Assembly: GCA_017995215.1 (NCBI GenBank)
Contig: JAGOJH010000025.1
Coordinates: 1-35,569, forward strand
DNA: 35,569 nucleotides
Reading direction: 5' to 3'
Origin: Thermoclostridium sp.
GTDB lineage: Bacteria > Bacillota > Clostridia > DSM-8532
In this document: piece by piece, positions 1 to 9,355 of the stretch
Layout of the letters: the number at the start of each line of letters is the position of its first letter
How positions within the stretch are numbered: the first letter of the stretch is position 1
Notes under the pieces: model-generated
Databases searched by the model: none
What the model was told of the DNA's origin: nothing
Seen by the model: the letters and a program-made list of their open reading frames with translations, nothing else
Program-made: the position numbers and the translations under genes

Positions 1-88
1 GCTTGATGTAGTAATACACGTTGAGACCATTTGCTCTAGCCGTTTCTACAATACTGTAGATTATGGCGCTGGCCTGGGTGCAACGGTT
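1..88 (-). mobile_element. IS66-family transposase C-terminal fragment (partial)
   Basis: Read on the minus strand from base 88 downward, the sequence encodes about 29 residues containing ASAIIYSIVETARANGLN followed by VYYYIK. This strongly resembles the conserved segment near the C-terminus of IS66-type transposases (ASAxxYSxxETAKANGLNPYxYL). The frame runs off the left edge of the window. Upstream, just beyond the match, the frame meets a stop and the rest of the transposase is missing, so this is a remnant. It directly abuts the truncated secreted-protein gene, in a different reading frame. Confidence 0.65.
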
Positions 89-578
89 AAATTACTCTTT
101 TGTTTCTTTGTATTATCTTTTGATTTTTCTCTTGTTCCAGACCCCATGATAACTCATAATGCTCCTTTTGGATTCTTATAAGATTTTTAGCATCTGATTT
201 ACTGGCTATTTTCACCTTAAAGTCATTGGATTTATTCTCCAATACATTATCTTTATTCTCATCGACCGCATCAACAAGAGTATTATCAATCTGCTCCCAT
301 TTACCGTCTTTCATAAAGTGAACGGGAGAAGCATAAACGACTGCTTCGAAGCTCTTATCATCTTTTCGGAAGTGTTTAATGTTTCTCTCGCGTAACTCTA
401 TTACCTCTTCAACAATAGTAGCTTCTGTTTCTTTTTCAGAAATAACCTCTTGTAAGGGGGGTTCTTTTTTCTCATTAGTGTTTCCGTTATTTTCCTTAGC
501 AATTAAATTTACAGGAAGCATTGTTGATAACATAGTAACAATAAGAATTGTACAAATAAAGCGTAGTGTTTTCTTCAT
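87..578 (-). pseudogene. truncated N-terminus of a secreted wall-associated/Rhs (DNRLRE-like) protein
   Basis: The 163-residue product starts with a signal peptide: KK, then a hydrophobic stretch at about residues 5-25, with likely cleavage after the alanine of LIAKEN. A Glu/Lys-rich linker follows. The segment around residues 80-105 (VYASPVHF...DGKWEQIDNTL) is typical of the N-terminal region of very large cell-wall or YD-repeat proteins such as WapA and DNRLRE-domain proteins. Those proteins run to many hundreds or thousands of residues. This one stops at 87-89, exactly where IS66-like sequence starts, so it is most likely a truncated gene. It has a Shine-Dalgarno (GAGGG) about 9 bases before the ATG and a good promoter, so it may still be transcribed. 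The family call rests on motif resemblance only. Confidence 0.6.
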
Positions 579-628
579 TTTTAACCCTCACGTATCGTTA
601 AAAAATGGCAATATATTCTTTTTGTTAA

Positions 629-657
629 ATGCTATATCATTATAAAATATTTGTCAA
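629..657 (-). promoter_or_regulatory. sigma-A type promoter of the truncated secreted-protein gene
   Basis: On the minus strand there is a perfect -35 TTGACA (657-652), a 17-base spacer and a -10 TAGCAT (634-629). It lies about 50 bases upstream of the ATG at 578. The region between here and the terminator near 799 is AT-rich and holds no other convincing feature. Confidence 0.6.
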
Positions 658-798
658 CCGTTTCTCTCCTAATAATAGGAATTTTACATTAACTTTACAT
701 GTATTATTACATCCCTTTATATAGTTATTTTTGGTAAAATAAAGTAACCGTAGGTTGACCAAATCTGAGGATTCTTTTTTGTATTTTGCTTATCTAAT

Positions 799-845
799 AA
801 AAAGCACACCTGACGGTTTTACAAAACCCGACAGGTGTGCTTTTT
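799..845. terminator. bidirectional intrinsic terminator downstream of rpoD
   Basis: An inverted repeat with arms 799-816 and 828-845 (17 of 18 pairs, one A-A mismatch) carries an A run on its left side and a T run on its right side. It can therefore form a G/C-rich hairpin followed by U residues on either strand. It lies about 140 bases beyond the rpoD stop and should end the dgt-dnaG-rpoD transcript. Confidence 0.85.
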
Positions 846-984
846 CAGTTATCATTCAGTTTATAAGACGTACTTGACAAAACTCTTGGATTTGGAAATG
901 TAGTTATTATTGCTTTTTAGTCACATATTTTACAAAAAAACCTTAAAAAATTTTCCCCTTAATACGCATTTTTCCCTTAATGTG

Positions 985-2139
985 TTAATCCAGATAATCC
1001 TTCAACTTCTTGCTTCTGCTGGGATGGCGCAGCTTTCTCAGCGCCTTCGCCTCGATTTGACGGATGCGCTCACGGGTGACATTAAATTCCTTGCCAACCT
1101 CTTCCAGGGTTCTGGCCCGCCCATCATCCAGGCCAAAGCGAAGCCGCAGCACCTTTTCCTCACGTGGTGTAAGGGTGTCGAGCACGTCGATCAACTGTTC
1201 CTTTAAAAGCGTGAATGCAGCCGATTCAGCCGGGGCAGGAGCATCATCATCGGGGATGAAGTCCCCCAGGTGGCTGTCTTCCTCTTCGCCGATAGGGGTT
1301 TCAAGGGATACCGGTTCCTGGGATATTTTCATGATCTCCCGAACCTTGTCCTCGGACATGCCCATCTCTTTGGCCACTTCATCGGGCAGCGGCTCACGGC
1401 CTAATTCCTGCAAAAGTTGGCGGGAAACACGGATCAGCTTGTTAATGGTTTCAACCATATGCACCGGGATACGGATGGTTCTGGCCTGATCTGCTATTGC
1501 CCGGGTAATCGCCTGGCGGATCCACCAGGTAGCATAGGTACTGAATTTGAAGCCCTTTTTATAATCAAATTTCTCAACGGCCTTGATCAACCCCAGGTTT
1601 CCTTCCTGAATCAGGTCGAGAAACAGCATGCCCCTTCCCACATATCTTTTCGCAATACTGACAACAAGCCTGAGGTTTGCCTCGGCCAGCCTCTTTTTCG
1701 GTTCTTCGTCACCGGATTCCATTCTTTGTGCTAGCTCGATCTCCTCGTCGGCTGATAAAAGCGGAACCTTTCCGATTTCCTTCAGATACATTCTGACAGG
1801 GTCATCGATGGTAACCCCCTCGGGTATGCTTAACTCGGGATCCTCATCGATGTCAACCTCTTCAATATCATCATCGATTTCAGGAACGACATCAATGCCC
1901 ATATGCTCGAGCGTATCATAAACCTTCTCGATCTGTTCCGGGGGTATGTCGATCTTTTCAAAAGCATCTATGACTTCCCTGTATGTCAGCATACCTTTTG
2001 CCTTCCCAGTGTCGGCCAGCTCACGCAGAACCACGGAGGGCTCTTTTTTAACCTCGGGAGTTACTTTGGGCGCATTCTGTTCTTCATTAGCGGTAATCCC
2101 GGCAGAAGATTCTTTTTTCTTTGTTCCCTTATCTGCCAT
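985..2139 (-). CDS. rpoD: RNA polymerase primary sigma factor (RpoD/SigA)
   Basis: This is the housekeeping sigma factor that directs RNA polymerase core to most promoters. All conserved blocks are present: region 1.2 ([12 protein letters not shown]), region 2 with [17 protein letters not shown] and the -10 recognition helix [13 protein letters not shown], region 3, and region 4 ending in the helix-turn-helix [19 protein letters not shown]. The acidic, Lys-rich N-terminus is the short region 1.1 usual in Firmicutes. I start it at ATG 2139 (384 residues): a GTG in frame at 2154 sits inside the Shine-Dalgarno AGAGGTGG, which is correctly spaced for the ATG. It lies 43 bases after dnaG, in the classic macromolecular-synthesis operon, and ends at the terminator near 799. 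Confidence 0.98.
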   Translation of the reverse strand: MADKGTKKKESSAGITANEEQNAPKVTPEVKKEPSVVLRELADTGKAKGMLTYREVIDAFEKIDIPPEQIEKVYDTLEHMGIDVVPEIDDDIEEVDIDEDPELSIPEGVTIDDPVRMYLKEIGKVPLLSADEEIELAQRMESGDEEPKKRLAEANLRLVVSIAKRYVGRGMLFLDLIQEGNLGLIKAVEKFDYKKGFKFSTYATWWIRQAITRAIADQARTIRIPVHMVETINKLIRVSRQLLQELGREPLPDEVAKEMGMSEDKVREIMKISQEPVSLETPIGEEEDSHLGDFIPDDDAPAPAESAAFTLLKEQLIDVLDTLTPREEKVLRLRFGLDDGRARTLEEVGKEFNVTRERIRQIEAKALRKLRHPSRSKKLKDYLD

Positions 2140-2182
2140 ATTTCTTAATTCCACCTCTCGTTTATTTGAATGGAGTGTTTAA

Positions 2183-3973
2183 TTATTTGGCCATCCTTTG
2201 CGTGATCTGAATCATACGGCTCACAAGCTGCTTCTTCTCATCCCCGTTGTTACTATTCCTGATGCGGCTTTGAATATCCTTTAATTCTTCCTCAAGCTTA
2301 ATGTTTTCCAAGTATTGAAGAATATCGTCAAATGCTTTCTGCGGTTCATCAAAGTTGCAGGCTTTCTCTGAACATCCGATAATGGCACCGGCTTTTTCCG
2401 GGTTCAGCTTTGATATATACTCATGTAGTAAAAAATCATGACCGTCACTCAGTCTTTGATATAAAACTTCTGCCATGTCCCTGATTTCACCTTCAGTAAA
2501 GCTGGATACGGGGTAGCGCTGTGCTGCCTGTAGATATAGAGAGTTCTCTTCACTAAGAAGGGTTATGAGGAAAAGCTCGCTCTGCTCCCTGGGTCCTTCT
2601 CTTTTTTTAGCTGTAAAACTACCAATGGAGCCTGTCATTTTTCTTGCTGCTTTGTCAAATTCCCGGTTTTTATCTCTTCTCTTTTTCTGGTTCAGCCTTC
2701 TGTTCACTTCAGCCTGCAGTGTATCCATCGTAATATCGTAATCCCGGGAAATTGTTTTCATGAACATTTCCCTTTCCATCATGTTTTCCTGTTCGATCAA
2801 CAGATCTGCTGCTCCGTTGAGGAAGGCCAGCTTCCCTTCCGGAGTATCGGTGGGAAAATTCAGCTTTAACTGCCTGATTTTGTATTCTAACAGTGATATT
2901 GCCCGATCTACAAGGTTTTTAAACTTTTCTGCACTATTTTTTCGAATATATTCGTCTGGATCCTTCGCATCCGGTAATTCAAGCACTTTCGCACGGCAGC
3001 CCAGCTGGCTTAATATTTCAAGCCCCCTGTCGGTAGCTTTTCTGCCCGCGGTATCGGTGTCATAGCAAACAATAATTTCATCTGCATATTTCTTAAGAAT
3101 CCGCCCCTGCATATTGGTCAGTGCTGTTCCCAGCGAGGCCACCGCATAGTCGATTCCAGCCTGGTGCAGAGAAATGACATCCATATACCCTTCAACAATT
3201 AACAGCTTCTTTTCAGTGCTTTTCCGGGCCAGATGCATTCCGAACAATTCTCTTCCCTTGCTGTAACAAAGGGTTTCGGGAGAATTTACATACTTTGGCG
3301 TGGAATTGTCCAGGACTCTTCCGCCAAAGGCCACAATATTTCCCCTTAGATCAAAGATGGGAAACATGATTCTGTTACGGAACCGATCAGTGAGGCTTCC
3401 GTTCTTATTTTTCATGCTTAGCCCGGACTCCGTTAAGACCTCTTCACGATAGCCCTTTGCTCGCAGCGTTCTGGACAGTTCGCTCCAGTCATCAGGAGCA
3501 AAACCGACGCCAAACCGTTTGAGGGTTTGCAGCGCAAGCCCCCTGTTATACAGGTATTTTTGTGCCTGCAGCCCGGCTTTGCCTGCAAGTGTTGAATAGT
3601 AAAACCTTGCGGCCTCACGGTTTACCTCGAGTAGATCTTTTCTAAGCTTGATCTTATGCTGCTCCTCATGATTATCCGGCTCGGGAAGTGTCATTCCGGC
3701 ACGATCAGCTAAAAAACGCAGTGCTTCGACAAAGTCAAGATTCTCTATATGCATGATGAAATGAAATACATTTCCACCATTGTTGCAGCCAAAGCAATAA
3801 TAAAACTGTTTCACCGGCTGTACCGAAAAAGACGGTGACTTTTCCCGGTGAAATGGACAAAGCCCGAAATAACTTCCTCCTTTCCTGTCAAGATGAAGGT
3901 ATTCTGAAACAACCTCCACCAAATCATTGTTTAGCCGAACTTCTTCAATGAGTTCATCGGGATAGTAATTCAT
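2183..3973 (-). CDS. dnaG: DNA primase DnaG
   Basis: DNA primase makes the RNA primers for replication and works with the replicative helicase. The 596 residues show the CHC2 zinc-binding domain (Cys39, His42, Cys60, Cys63), the primase core, and a Toprim domain with EGYMDV (261-266) and the metal-binding YDTDTAG (Asp305, Asp307). The C-terminal roughly 150 residues form the weakly conserved helicase-binding region. Length fits the Firmicute family. The ATG at 3973 is preceded by a G-rich Shine-Dalgarno (TTGGGGGTC). Upstream is a 133-base gap to dgt that holds a sigma-H-like promoter; downstream, rpoD follows after 43 bases. Confidence 0.98.
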   Translation of the reverse strand: MNYYPDELIEEVRLNNDLVEVVSEYLHLDRKGGSYFGLCPFHREKSPSFSVQPVKQFYYCFGCNNGGNVFHFIMHIENLDFVEALRFLADRAGMTLPEPDNHEEQHKIKLRKDLLEVNREAARFYYSTLAGKAGLQAQKYLYNRGLALQTLKRFGVGFAPDDWSELSRTLRAKGYREEVLTESGLSMKNKNGSLTDRFRNRIMFPIFDLRGNIVAFGGRVLDNSTPKYVNSPETLCYSKGRELFGMHLARKSTEKKLLIVEGYMDVISLHQAGIDYAVASLGTALTNMQGRILKKYADEIIVCYDTDTAGRKATDRGLEILSQLGCRAKVLELPDAKDPDEYIRKNSAEKFKNLVDRAISLLEYKIRQLKLNFPTDTPEGKLAFLNGAADLLIEQENMMEREMFMKTISRDYDITMDTLQAEVNRRLNQKKRRDKNREFDKAARKMTGSIGSFTAKKREGPREQSELFLITLLSEENSLYLQAAQRYPVSSFTEGEIRDMAEVLYQRLSDGHDFLLHEYISKLNPEKAGAIIGCSEKACNFDEPQKAFDDILQYLENIKLEEELKDIQSRIRNSNNGDEKKQLVSRMIQITQRMAK

Positions 3974-4002
3974 AAGACCCCCAATCGATCACACTTAATG
4001 TT

Positions 4003-4029
4003 ATTCGACAAATTTCTCAAAACTCCTTT
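4003..4029 (-). promoter_or_regulatory. candidate sigma-H promoter of dnaG-rpoD
   Basis: On the minus strand AAAGGAGTT (4029-4021) is followed by an 11-base spacer and GTCGAAT (4009-4003). The sigma-H consensus of Bacillus is RnAGGAwWW, 11-12 bases, RnnGAAT; only one position of the -35 element deviates. The B. subtilis sigA operon also has a sigma-H-dependent promoter for early sporulation, so position and sequence agree. AAAGGAG could by itself be a stray Shine-Dalgarno, but no suitable start follows it. Confidence 0.55.
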
Positions 4030-4106
4030 TTTCTCATAAAAAAAATTCAACCGCTGAACATGCAATGGATGAATAATCAACTTTTGGATGCACCTCCACA
4101 AACTTT

Positions 4107-5111
4107 TCACCATTCTTTCCATGAATCCGGAATATACATGGAACGAAATACCTTTACGGCATAGCGGTCTGTCATCCCGGCTACATAGTCGCATACAACA
4201 CGGTGTATTCCGTCTTTCTCAATTTCACTGAAATATTCGTCCGGCAGCAGCCTTGGGGCTTGCAGCAGCTGTCGATAAAGCTGCCGTATCATGTTCTCTG
4301 CCTTTCCCTCTTCTGCTTTTGCACTGGAACCGATATAAACCGTCTGAAACAGAAAACTTCTAAGAGCATCGGTTGCTTCCCTGTACTCAGCACTCATTGT
4401 TATTTCGTTTTTGCCCGTGCTGTTTTCGATGATATTGACAATCATATTATTAATCCGTTCACTGGAGGTATTCCCCAATACCTTCATACAGCCTGCGGGC
4501 AGTTCATTTCGGGATAAAACGCCGCCTCGGATGGCGTCCTCAATATCATGGTTAATATAAGCAATCCTGTCGGCAAATTTAACAATTCTCCCTTCAAGGG
4601 TTGATGCCTGGTGTTCACCTGTGTGGCATAAAATGCCATCCAGAACCTCCCTCGTCAGATTCAGCCCCTTCCTGCCCTTTTCCAGTGCTTCAACCACCCG
4701 GATGCTTTGTTCATTATGGCTAAAACCAAGGGGACAGATTTCCTGCAATACCCTTTCACCTGCATGCCCAAAGGGAGTGTGCCCTAAATCGTGGCCCAGC
4801 GCAATGGCCTCGGTGAGGTCTTCATTCAACCGCAGGCTGCGTGCAATGGTTCTGGCGATCTGTGAAACCTCCAGTGTATGCGTCAGCCTGGTTCGGTAAT
4901 GGTCTCCCTCGGGTGAAATAAAAACCTGTGTTTTGTGTTTTAGCCTGCGGAAAGCTTTCGAGTAGATGATTCGATCCCGATCCCTTTGAAAATCTGTTCG
5001 GATGTCACACTTTTCTTCCAGCCGTTTTCTTCCTTGTGATTTTGAAACCAACTGCGCAAAAGGTGAAAACGTTTTTTCTTCAATTTGTTCTGTCAACTCA
5101 CGAATCAGCAT
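4107..5111 (-). CDS. dgt: deoxyguanosinetriphosphate triphosphohydrolase-like HD-domain protein
   Basis: This 334-residue protein is of the dGTPase-like HD superfamily, which hydrolyses dNTPs to deoxynucleoside and triphosphate. The HD metal site is visible: THTLEV (His78), GHDLGHTPFGH (His107, Asp108) and a later Asp. The N-terminal RTDFQRDRDRIIYSKAFRRLKHKTQVF is diagnostic of the family. A strong Shine-Dalgarno (GGAGGGG) precedes ATG 5111. In many Clostridia this gene lies immediately before dnaG, as here. Nucleotide preference cannot be told from sequence; the length fits the class-2 dGTPase-like group rather than the roughly 500-residue E. coli enzyme. Confidence 0.93.
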   Translation of the reverse strand: MLIRELTEQIEEKTFSPFAQLVSKSQGRKRLEEKCDIRTDFQRDRDRIIYSKAFRRLKHKTQVFISPEGDHYRTRLTHTLEVSQIARTIARSLRLNEDLTEAIALGHDLGHTPFGHAGERVLQEICPLGFSHNEQSIRVVEALEKGRKGLNLTREVLDGILCHTGEHQASTLEGRIVKFADRIAYINHDIEDAIRGGVLSRNELPAGCMKVLGNTSSERINNMIVNIIENSTGKNEITMSAEYREATDALRSFLFQTVYIGSSAKAEEGKAENMIRQLYRQLLQAPRLLPDEYFSEIEKDGIHRVVCDYVAGMTDRYAVKVFRSMYIPDSWKEW

Positions 5112-5425
5112 GATCCCCTCCGTCTTTCCGGATATGCTTGCCTAAATCTTTCAGGTCATTCCATGGTCAACCCTGTAATCATTTTACCCTTTTGGTATGG
5201 GTGAGAAACAAGAAATACATGAAAAGAACCACCTCAGATACTGACTCGAAAACCTTGTTATGAATCATAAAAAAACGGCAGATCATTCAATTCTGCCGCA
5301 TTATCTTACCTTACAATCATATTAAAATTTAAAATGCTTTCCTGTTATGACTGGGTTGGCTTGCTGTCAGTTCCTCAACAGAAGGTCAATAAAGACCTTC
5401 CGCTGGGATGAACAATAGTCTGGAC
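5112..5425. other. spacer between abrB-like gene and dgt
   Basis: This spacer holds the intrinsic terminator at 5269-5298, annotated separately, and a short perfect hairpin (arms 5381-5387 and 5394-5400) just after the abrB-like stop that lacks a T run. The 150 bases directly before dgt should hold its promoter, but I see only weak candidates and do not call one. Confidence 0.4.
5269..5298 (-). terminator. intrinsic terminator after the abrB-like gene
   Basis: The stem CGGCAGA/TCTGCCG (5276-5282 with 5292-5298) has a 9-base loop. On the minus strand it is followed by seven T residues. It separates the ilv/abrB transcription unit from dgt. Confidence 0.8.
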
Positions 5426-5665
5426 TTACATTATGTTCAGACAATCTCTGCAAATATTTTTTCCCTTATATTCTATCAAGCTTTCGCTGCTGATCTCACA
5501 AAAGGTACATCTTGGGATATATTTGTCTAAAACAACATTGCCTTGATCATCGACAAACATTTCAATACTGTCCCCTTCTTTAATGTTCAACTGCCTGCGA
5601 AGTGATTTGGGAAGAACGATACGTCCAAGTGAGTCAAGTTTCCTTACATAACCGGTTGCTTTCAT
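5426..5665 (-). CDS. AbrB/SpoVT-type transition-state regulator with C-terminal zinc-ribbon-like Cys pairs
   Basis: This 79-residue DNA-binding protein has an N-terminal swapped-hairpin AbrB domain (residues 1-50; KATGYVRKLDSLGRIVLPK is the family signature). The tail has two CxxC pairs (Cys53/Cys56 and Cys72/Cys75), a form common in Clostridia. Homologues such as B. subtilis AbrB repress post-exponential genes. A strong Shine-Dalgarno (AGGGGGA) precedes ATG 5665. It has its own promoter abutting the end of ilvC and its own terminator. No terminator separates it from ilvC, so it may also receive read-through from the ilv operon. Whether the Cys pairs bind zinc is inference. Confidence 0.9.
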   Translation of the reverse strand: MKATGYVRKLDSLGRIVLPKSLRRQLNIKEGDSIEMFVDDQGNVVLDKYIPRCTFCEISSESLIEYKGKNICRDCLNIM

Positions 5666-5740
5666 GGTAAATCCCCCTATCAGTTAGCTAAATGTCTCTG
5701 AGTTAGCCATTTTTTACTCGAGAATTATGGCTTTACCAAA

Positions 5741-5769
5741 AAGATACCGCATGGTTAAGGATTTGTCAA
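5741..5769 (-). promoter_or_regulatory. sigma-A promoter of the abrB-like gene
   Basis: A perfect -35 TTGACA (5769-5764), a 17-base spacer and -10 TATCTT (5746-5741) lie on the minus strand; the -35 ends three bases from the ilvC stop. Just downstream an imperfect inverted repeat (AGCCAT/ATGGCT, about 5704-5742) could be an operator; AbrB-type genes are often self-regulated, but this is inference. Confidence 0.7.
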
Positions 5770-5771
5770 GT

Positions 5772-6773
<1,002 letters not shown>

Positions 6774-6933
6774 TCATCCTTTCTTTCTATTCAGCACAAA
6801 GGGTGGTTCCTTCATTTAGTTTCATAAAATAAAGAACTGTCCCTATGTATCTTATTTATTGAGCACAGCTGAGTTCCCTGGGTTTCATGTACTAAAAGAA
6901 TCCTCGCTGTGCTATCTGTTTCAACCTTGCAAC

Positions 6934-6959
6934 TTCTGTTGCCTGGTCAGGCAACAGAA
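6934..6959 (-). repeat. perfect 12-bp inverted repeat in the ilvN-ilvC spacer
   Basis: TTCTGTTGCCTG (6934-6945) and CAGGCAACAGAA (6948-6959) are perfect complements around two bases. On the transcribed minus strand this gives a strong hairpin with no T run, so not a terminator. A second long stem can form from AGCACAGCGAG and CTCAGCTGTGCT further along the spacer (about 6861-6913 on the plus strand). Together they make the 215-base spacer a structured intercistronic RNA, perhaps for mRNA processing or stability, or translation control of ilvC. Confidence 0.6.
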
Positions 6960-6982
6960 CCGCACTCCTGTAACTCATGCTT

Positions 6983-7474
6983 CTAGGTTTCTATGGTTTT
7001 TTTTCCGCGCTCAAGGGAGATCAGACCTGTTCTTACATCCTCGAGAATTCCGAACGGGCGCAGCATTTCCTGCATTGCTGCAACCTTTGAAGCACTGCCC
7101 GAAATTTCAATCGTCAGCGTCTTTTTCGAGATGTCGATAATGTTTGCGCGAAACACCTCGGCAATCTGCATAATTTCAGAACGAACCGAAGTATCGCCGT
7201 TCACCTTGATCAAGGCCAGTTCACGATGGACAGAGTTCTCAATATCAAGCCGCTGAACACAGAGGATGTCGATGAGCTTGCTCAGCTGTTTCTCAACCTG
7301 ATCAACCGTATTTTCATCCCCCTCTACCACGATGGTCATCCTTGAGATCGCAGGATTGTTCGTAATTCCCACCGCCAGGCTATCAATGTTAAAGCCGCGG
7401 CGGCTGAACAGCCCGGATACCCTTGACAGTACCCCTGCGTGATTATTTACCAATACCGACAGAACATGTTTCAT
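6983..7474 (-). CDS. ilvN: acetolactate synthase small (regulatory) subunit
   Basis: This is the regulatory subunit of acetohydroxyacid synthase; it activates the catalytic subunit IlvB and gives feedback inhibition by valine. The N-terminal ACT domain (KHVLSVLVNNHAGVLSRVSG, with RGFNIDSLAVG) and the C-terminal ACT-like domain are both present; 163 residues is the usual length (this type is also named ilvH). I start at ATG 7474, which follows GGAGGAG at good spacing, rather than an upstream in-frame codon at 7498 without such a site. It lies between ilvD and ilvC in the operon. Confidence 0.95.
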   Translation of the reverse strand: MKHVLSVLVNNHAGVLSRVSGLFSRRGFNIDSLAVGITNNPAISRMTIVVEGDENTVDQVEKQLSKLIDILCVQRLDIENSVHRELALIKVNGDTSVRSEIMQIAEVFRANIIDISKKTLTIEISGSASKVAAMQEMLRPFGILEDVRTGLISLERGKKTIET

Positions 7475-7607
7475 TTTGGCTCCTCCTCGCTTCCACATTT
7501 TTAGAGCACTTGGGAGTGTTTCATTTGGGTTTATCCTCCCACAGGTACATATCAGTGGGTTTTCTTTTGAGTCAAAGAGCTTCGTTTCTTAACAAGCCCT
7601 CAGGTTA

Positions 7608-9266
7608 CTATTCCAATACTGCTCCCTTGTCTGCAGAAGAAACCAGCCTTGCGTATCTTCCCAGATATCCGGTTTTAATACGAGGTTCGGGTGCTTTCCA
7701 GCCCTGCAGCCTGCTGTTGATTTCCTGCTGCGACAGCTGTACATCCAGCCTGCCCTCAGGAATATTGATGTTGATGATATCACCATCCTGAACTATTGCT
7801 ATCATGCCGCCCACCATTGCTTCGGGCGAAACATGCCCGATGGAAGCCCCGCGGGATGCTCCCGAAAACCTGCCATCGGTAATAAGCGCTACATCTTTGT
7901 CCAGGCCCATCCCGGCGATTGCTGACGTGGGGCCGAGCATTTCACGCATGCCAGGCCCTCCCTTGGGCCCCTCATACCGAATGATCACCACATCACCTTT
8001 ATTGATTTTACTGCCATAGATGGCTTCAATCGCCGCATCCTCACTGTCAAACACCCTGGCAGGACCGCTGTGTACCAGCATTTCCTCGGCAACCGCCGCC
8101 CGTTTTACCACGGCCCCGTCTGGCGCGATATTCCCCTTCAGGATGGCAATGCCGCCGGTTTGCGTGTGGGGATTGTCTATACTGCGAATTACGTTTTTGT
8201 TTAAAACCTTAGCATTTTGTATGTTTTCACCCACTGTGCGGCCGGTTGCCGTGATTAAACCAAGATGCAGCAGATCTTTTTTGGATAATTCCTTCATGAC
8301 AGCCTGCACGCCGCCAGCCTGGTACAAATCCTGCACGTGGTACGGGCCGCTTGGCGCAAGCTTGCAAAGGTTTGGTACCCTTGAGCTGATGTGGTTGATC
8401 ATGTCCAGGTCCAGCCGCAGCCCAACCTCATGGGCGATGGCCGGCAAATGCAGCACCGAATTTGTAGAGCAGCCCAGGGCCATATCCAATGTCAGTGCAT
8501 TTTCAAAGGCTTCCGTAACGAGGATGTCTGATGGTTTCAGATCCCTTTCAACAAGCTCCATGATTTTCATACCGGCTTGTTTGGCCAGACGGATTCTTTC
8601 GGCGTATACCGCCGGGATGGTGCCGTTTCCGGGAAGACCCATTCCCAGCACCTCGGTGAGGCAGTTCATCGAGTTTGCGGTAAACATGCCCGAGCAGGAT
8701 CCACAGCTGGCACATGCACTGTTTTCATATTCTGCCACCTCATCCTCGGTCATTGTTCCTGCCTTGACTGCCCCTACCGCCTCAAAAACACTATTCAAAT
8801 CAAGGTAAGCGCCATCTTTTTCTATCGAAAGCATAGGCCCGCCGCTGACAACGATGGAGGGCACATTTACCCTTGCTGCTGCCATCAGCATTCCTGGAAC
8901 AATCTTGTCACAATTCGGAATAAAAACCATCCCGTCAAAGCTGTGCGCCATGGCCATGGCTTCACAGGAATCGGCAATCAGCTCTCTGGAGGCCAGTGAA
9001 TACTTCATTCCCAGATGGCCCATGGCAATCCCGTCACAGATACCGATGCAGCCAAACTCAACGGGAGTGCCACCGGCAGCCCGAATGCCTGCTTTCACCG
9101 CCTCGGCAATCTTGTCGAGATGGATATGGCCGGGAACAATTTCATTCACAGAGTTCGCCACACCGATCAACGGCCTGGCGATTTCCTCGTCGGTATACCC
9201 CATCGCTTTAAAAAGTGACCTATGAGGTGCCCTTTCAATTCCTTTTTTTATTATATCACTGCGCAT
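7608..9266 (-). CDS. ilvD: dihydroxy-acid dehydratase
   Basis: This Fe-S enzyme removes water from dihydroxyisovalerate and dihydroxymethylvalerate to give the 2-keto acids. The family motifs [14 protein letters not shown] (Cys119) and [18 protein letters not shown] (Cys188/Cys191) are present in a 552-residue protein. Near residues 44-49 it reads VPGHIHL, as in E. coli IlvD, instead of the PCNxH form that adds a third Cys ligand in [2Fe-2S] enzymes. An oxygen-labile [4Fe-4S]-type cluster would suit an anaerobe, but that is inference. The Shine-Dalgarno AAAGGAGTG precedes ATG 9266. It lies 89 bases after ilvB. Confidence 0.97.
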   Translation of the reverse strand: MRSDIIKKGIERAPHRSLFKAMGYTDEEIARPLIGVANSVNEIVPGHIHLDKIAEAVKAGIRAAGGTPVEFGCIGICDGIAMGHLGMKYSLASRELIADSCEAMAMAHSFDGMVFIPNCDKIVPGMLMAAARVNVPSIVVSGGPMLSIEKDGAYLDLNSVFEAVGAVKAGTMTEDEVAEYENSACASCGSCSGMFTANSMNCLTEVLGMGLPGNGTIPAVYAERIRLAKQAGMKIMELVERDLKPSDILVTEAFENALTLDMALGCSTNSVLHLPAIAHEVGLRLDLDMINHISSRVPNLCKLAPSGPYHVQDLYQAGGVQAVMKELSKKDLLHLGLITATGRTVGENIQNAKVLNKNVIRSIDNPHTQTGGIAILKGNIAPDGAVVKRAAVAEEMLVHSGPARVFDSEDAAIEAIYGSKINKGDVVIIRYEGPKGGPGMREMLGPTSAIAGMGLDKDVALITDGRFSGASRGASIGHVSPEAMVGGMIAIVQDGDIININIPEGRLDVQLSQQEINSRLQGWKAPEPRIKTGYLGRYARLVSSADKGAVLE

Positions 9267-9355
9267 CGTTCTGTCACTCCTTTATTTCTTGCATAACTAT
9301 TTTAATAATAATGAAATAGTCATCATACTGCCCTCTGACTTGCATTAAGTTCAGC

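Noticed and set aside
8020-8808. 262-codon plus-strand open frame opposite ilvD
   Set aside because: It lies wholly antisense to the well-conserved ilvD, has no recognisable family or ribosome-binding site, and long antisense frames are expected from ilvD codon use.
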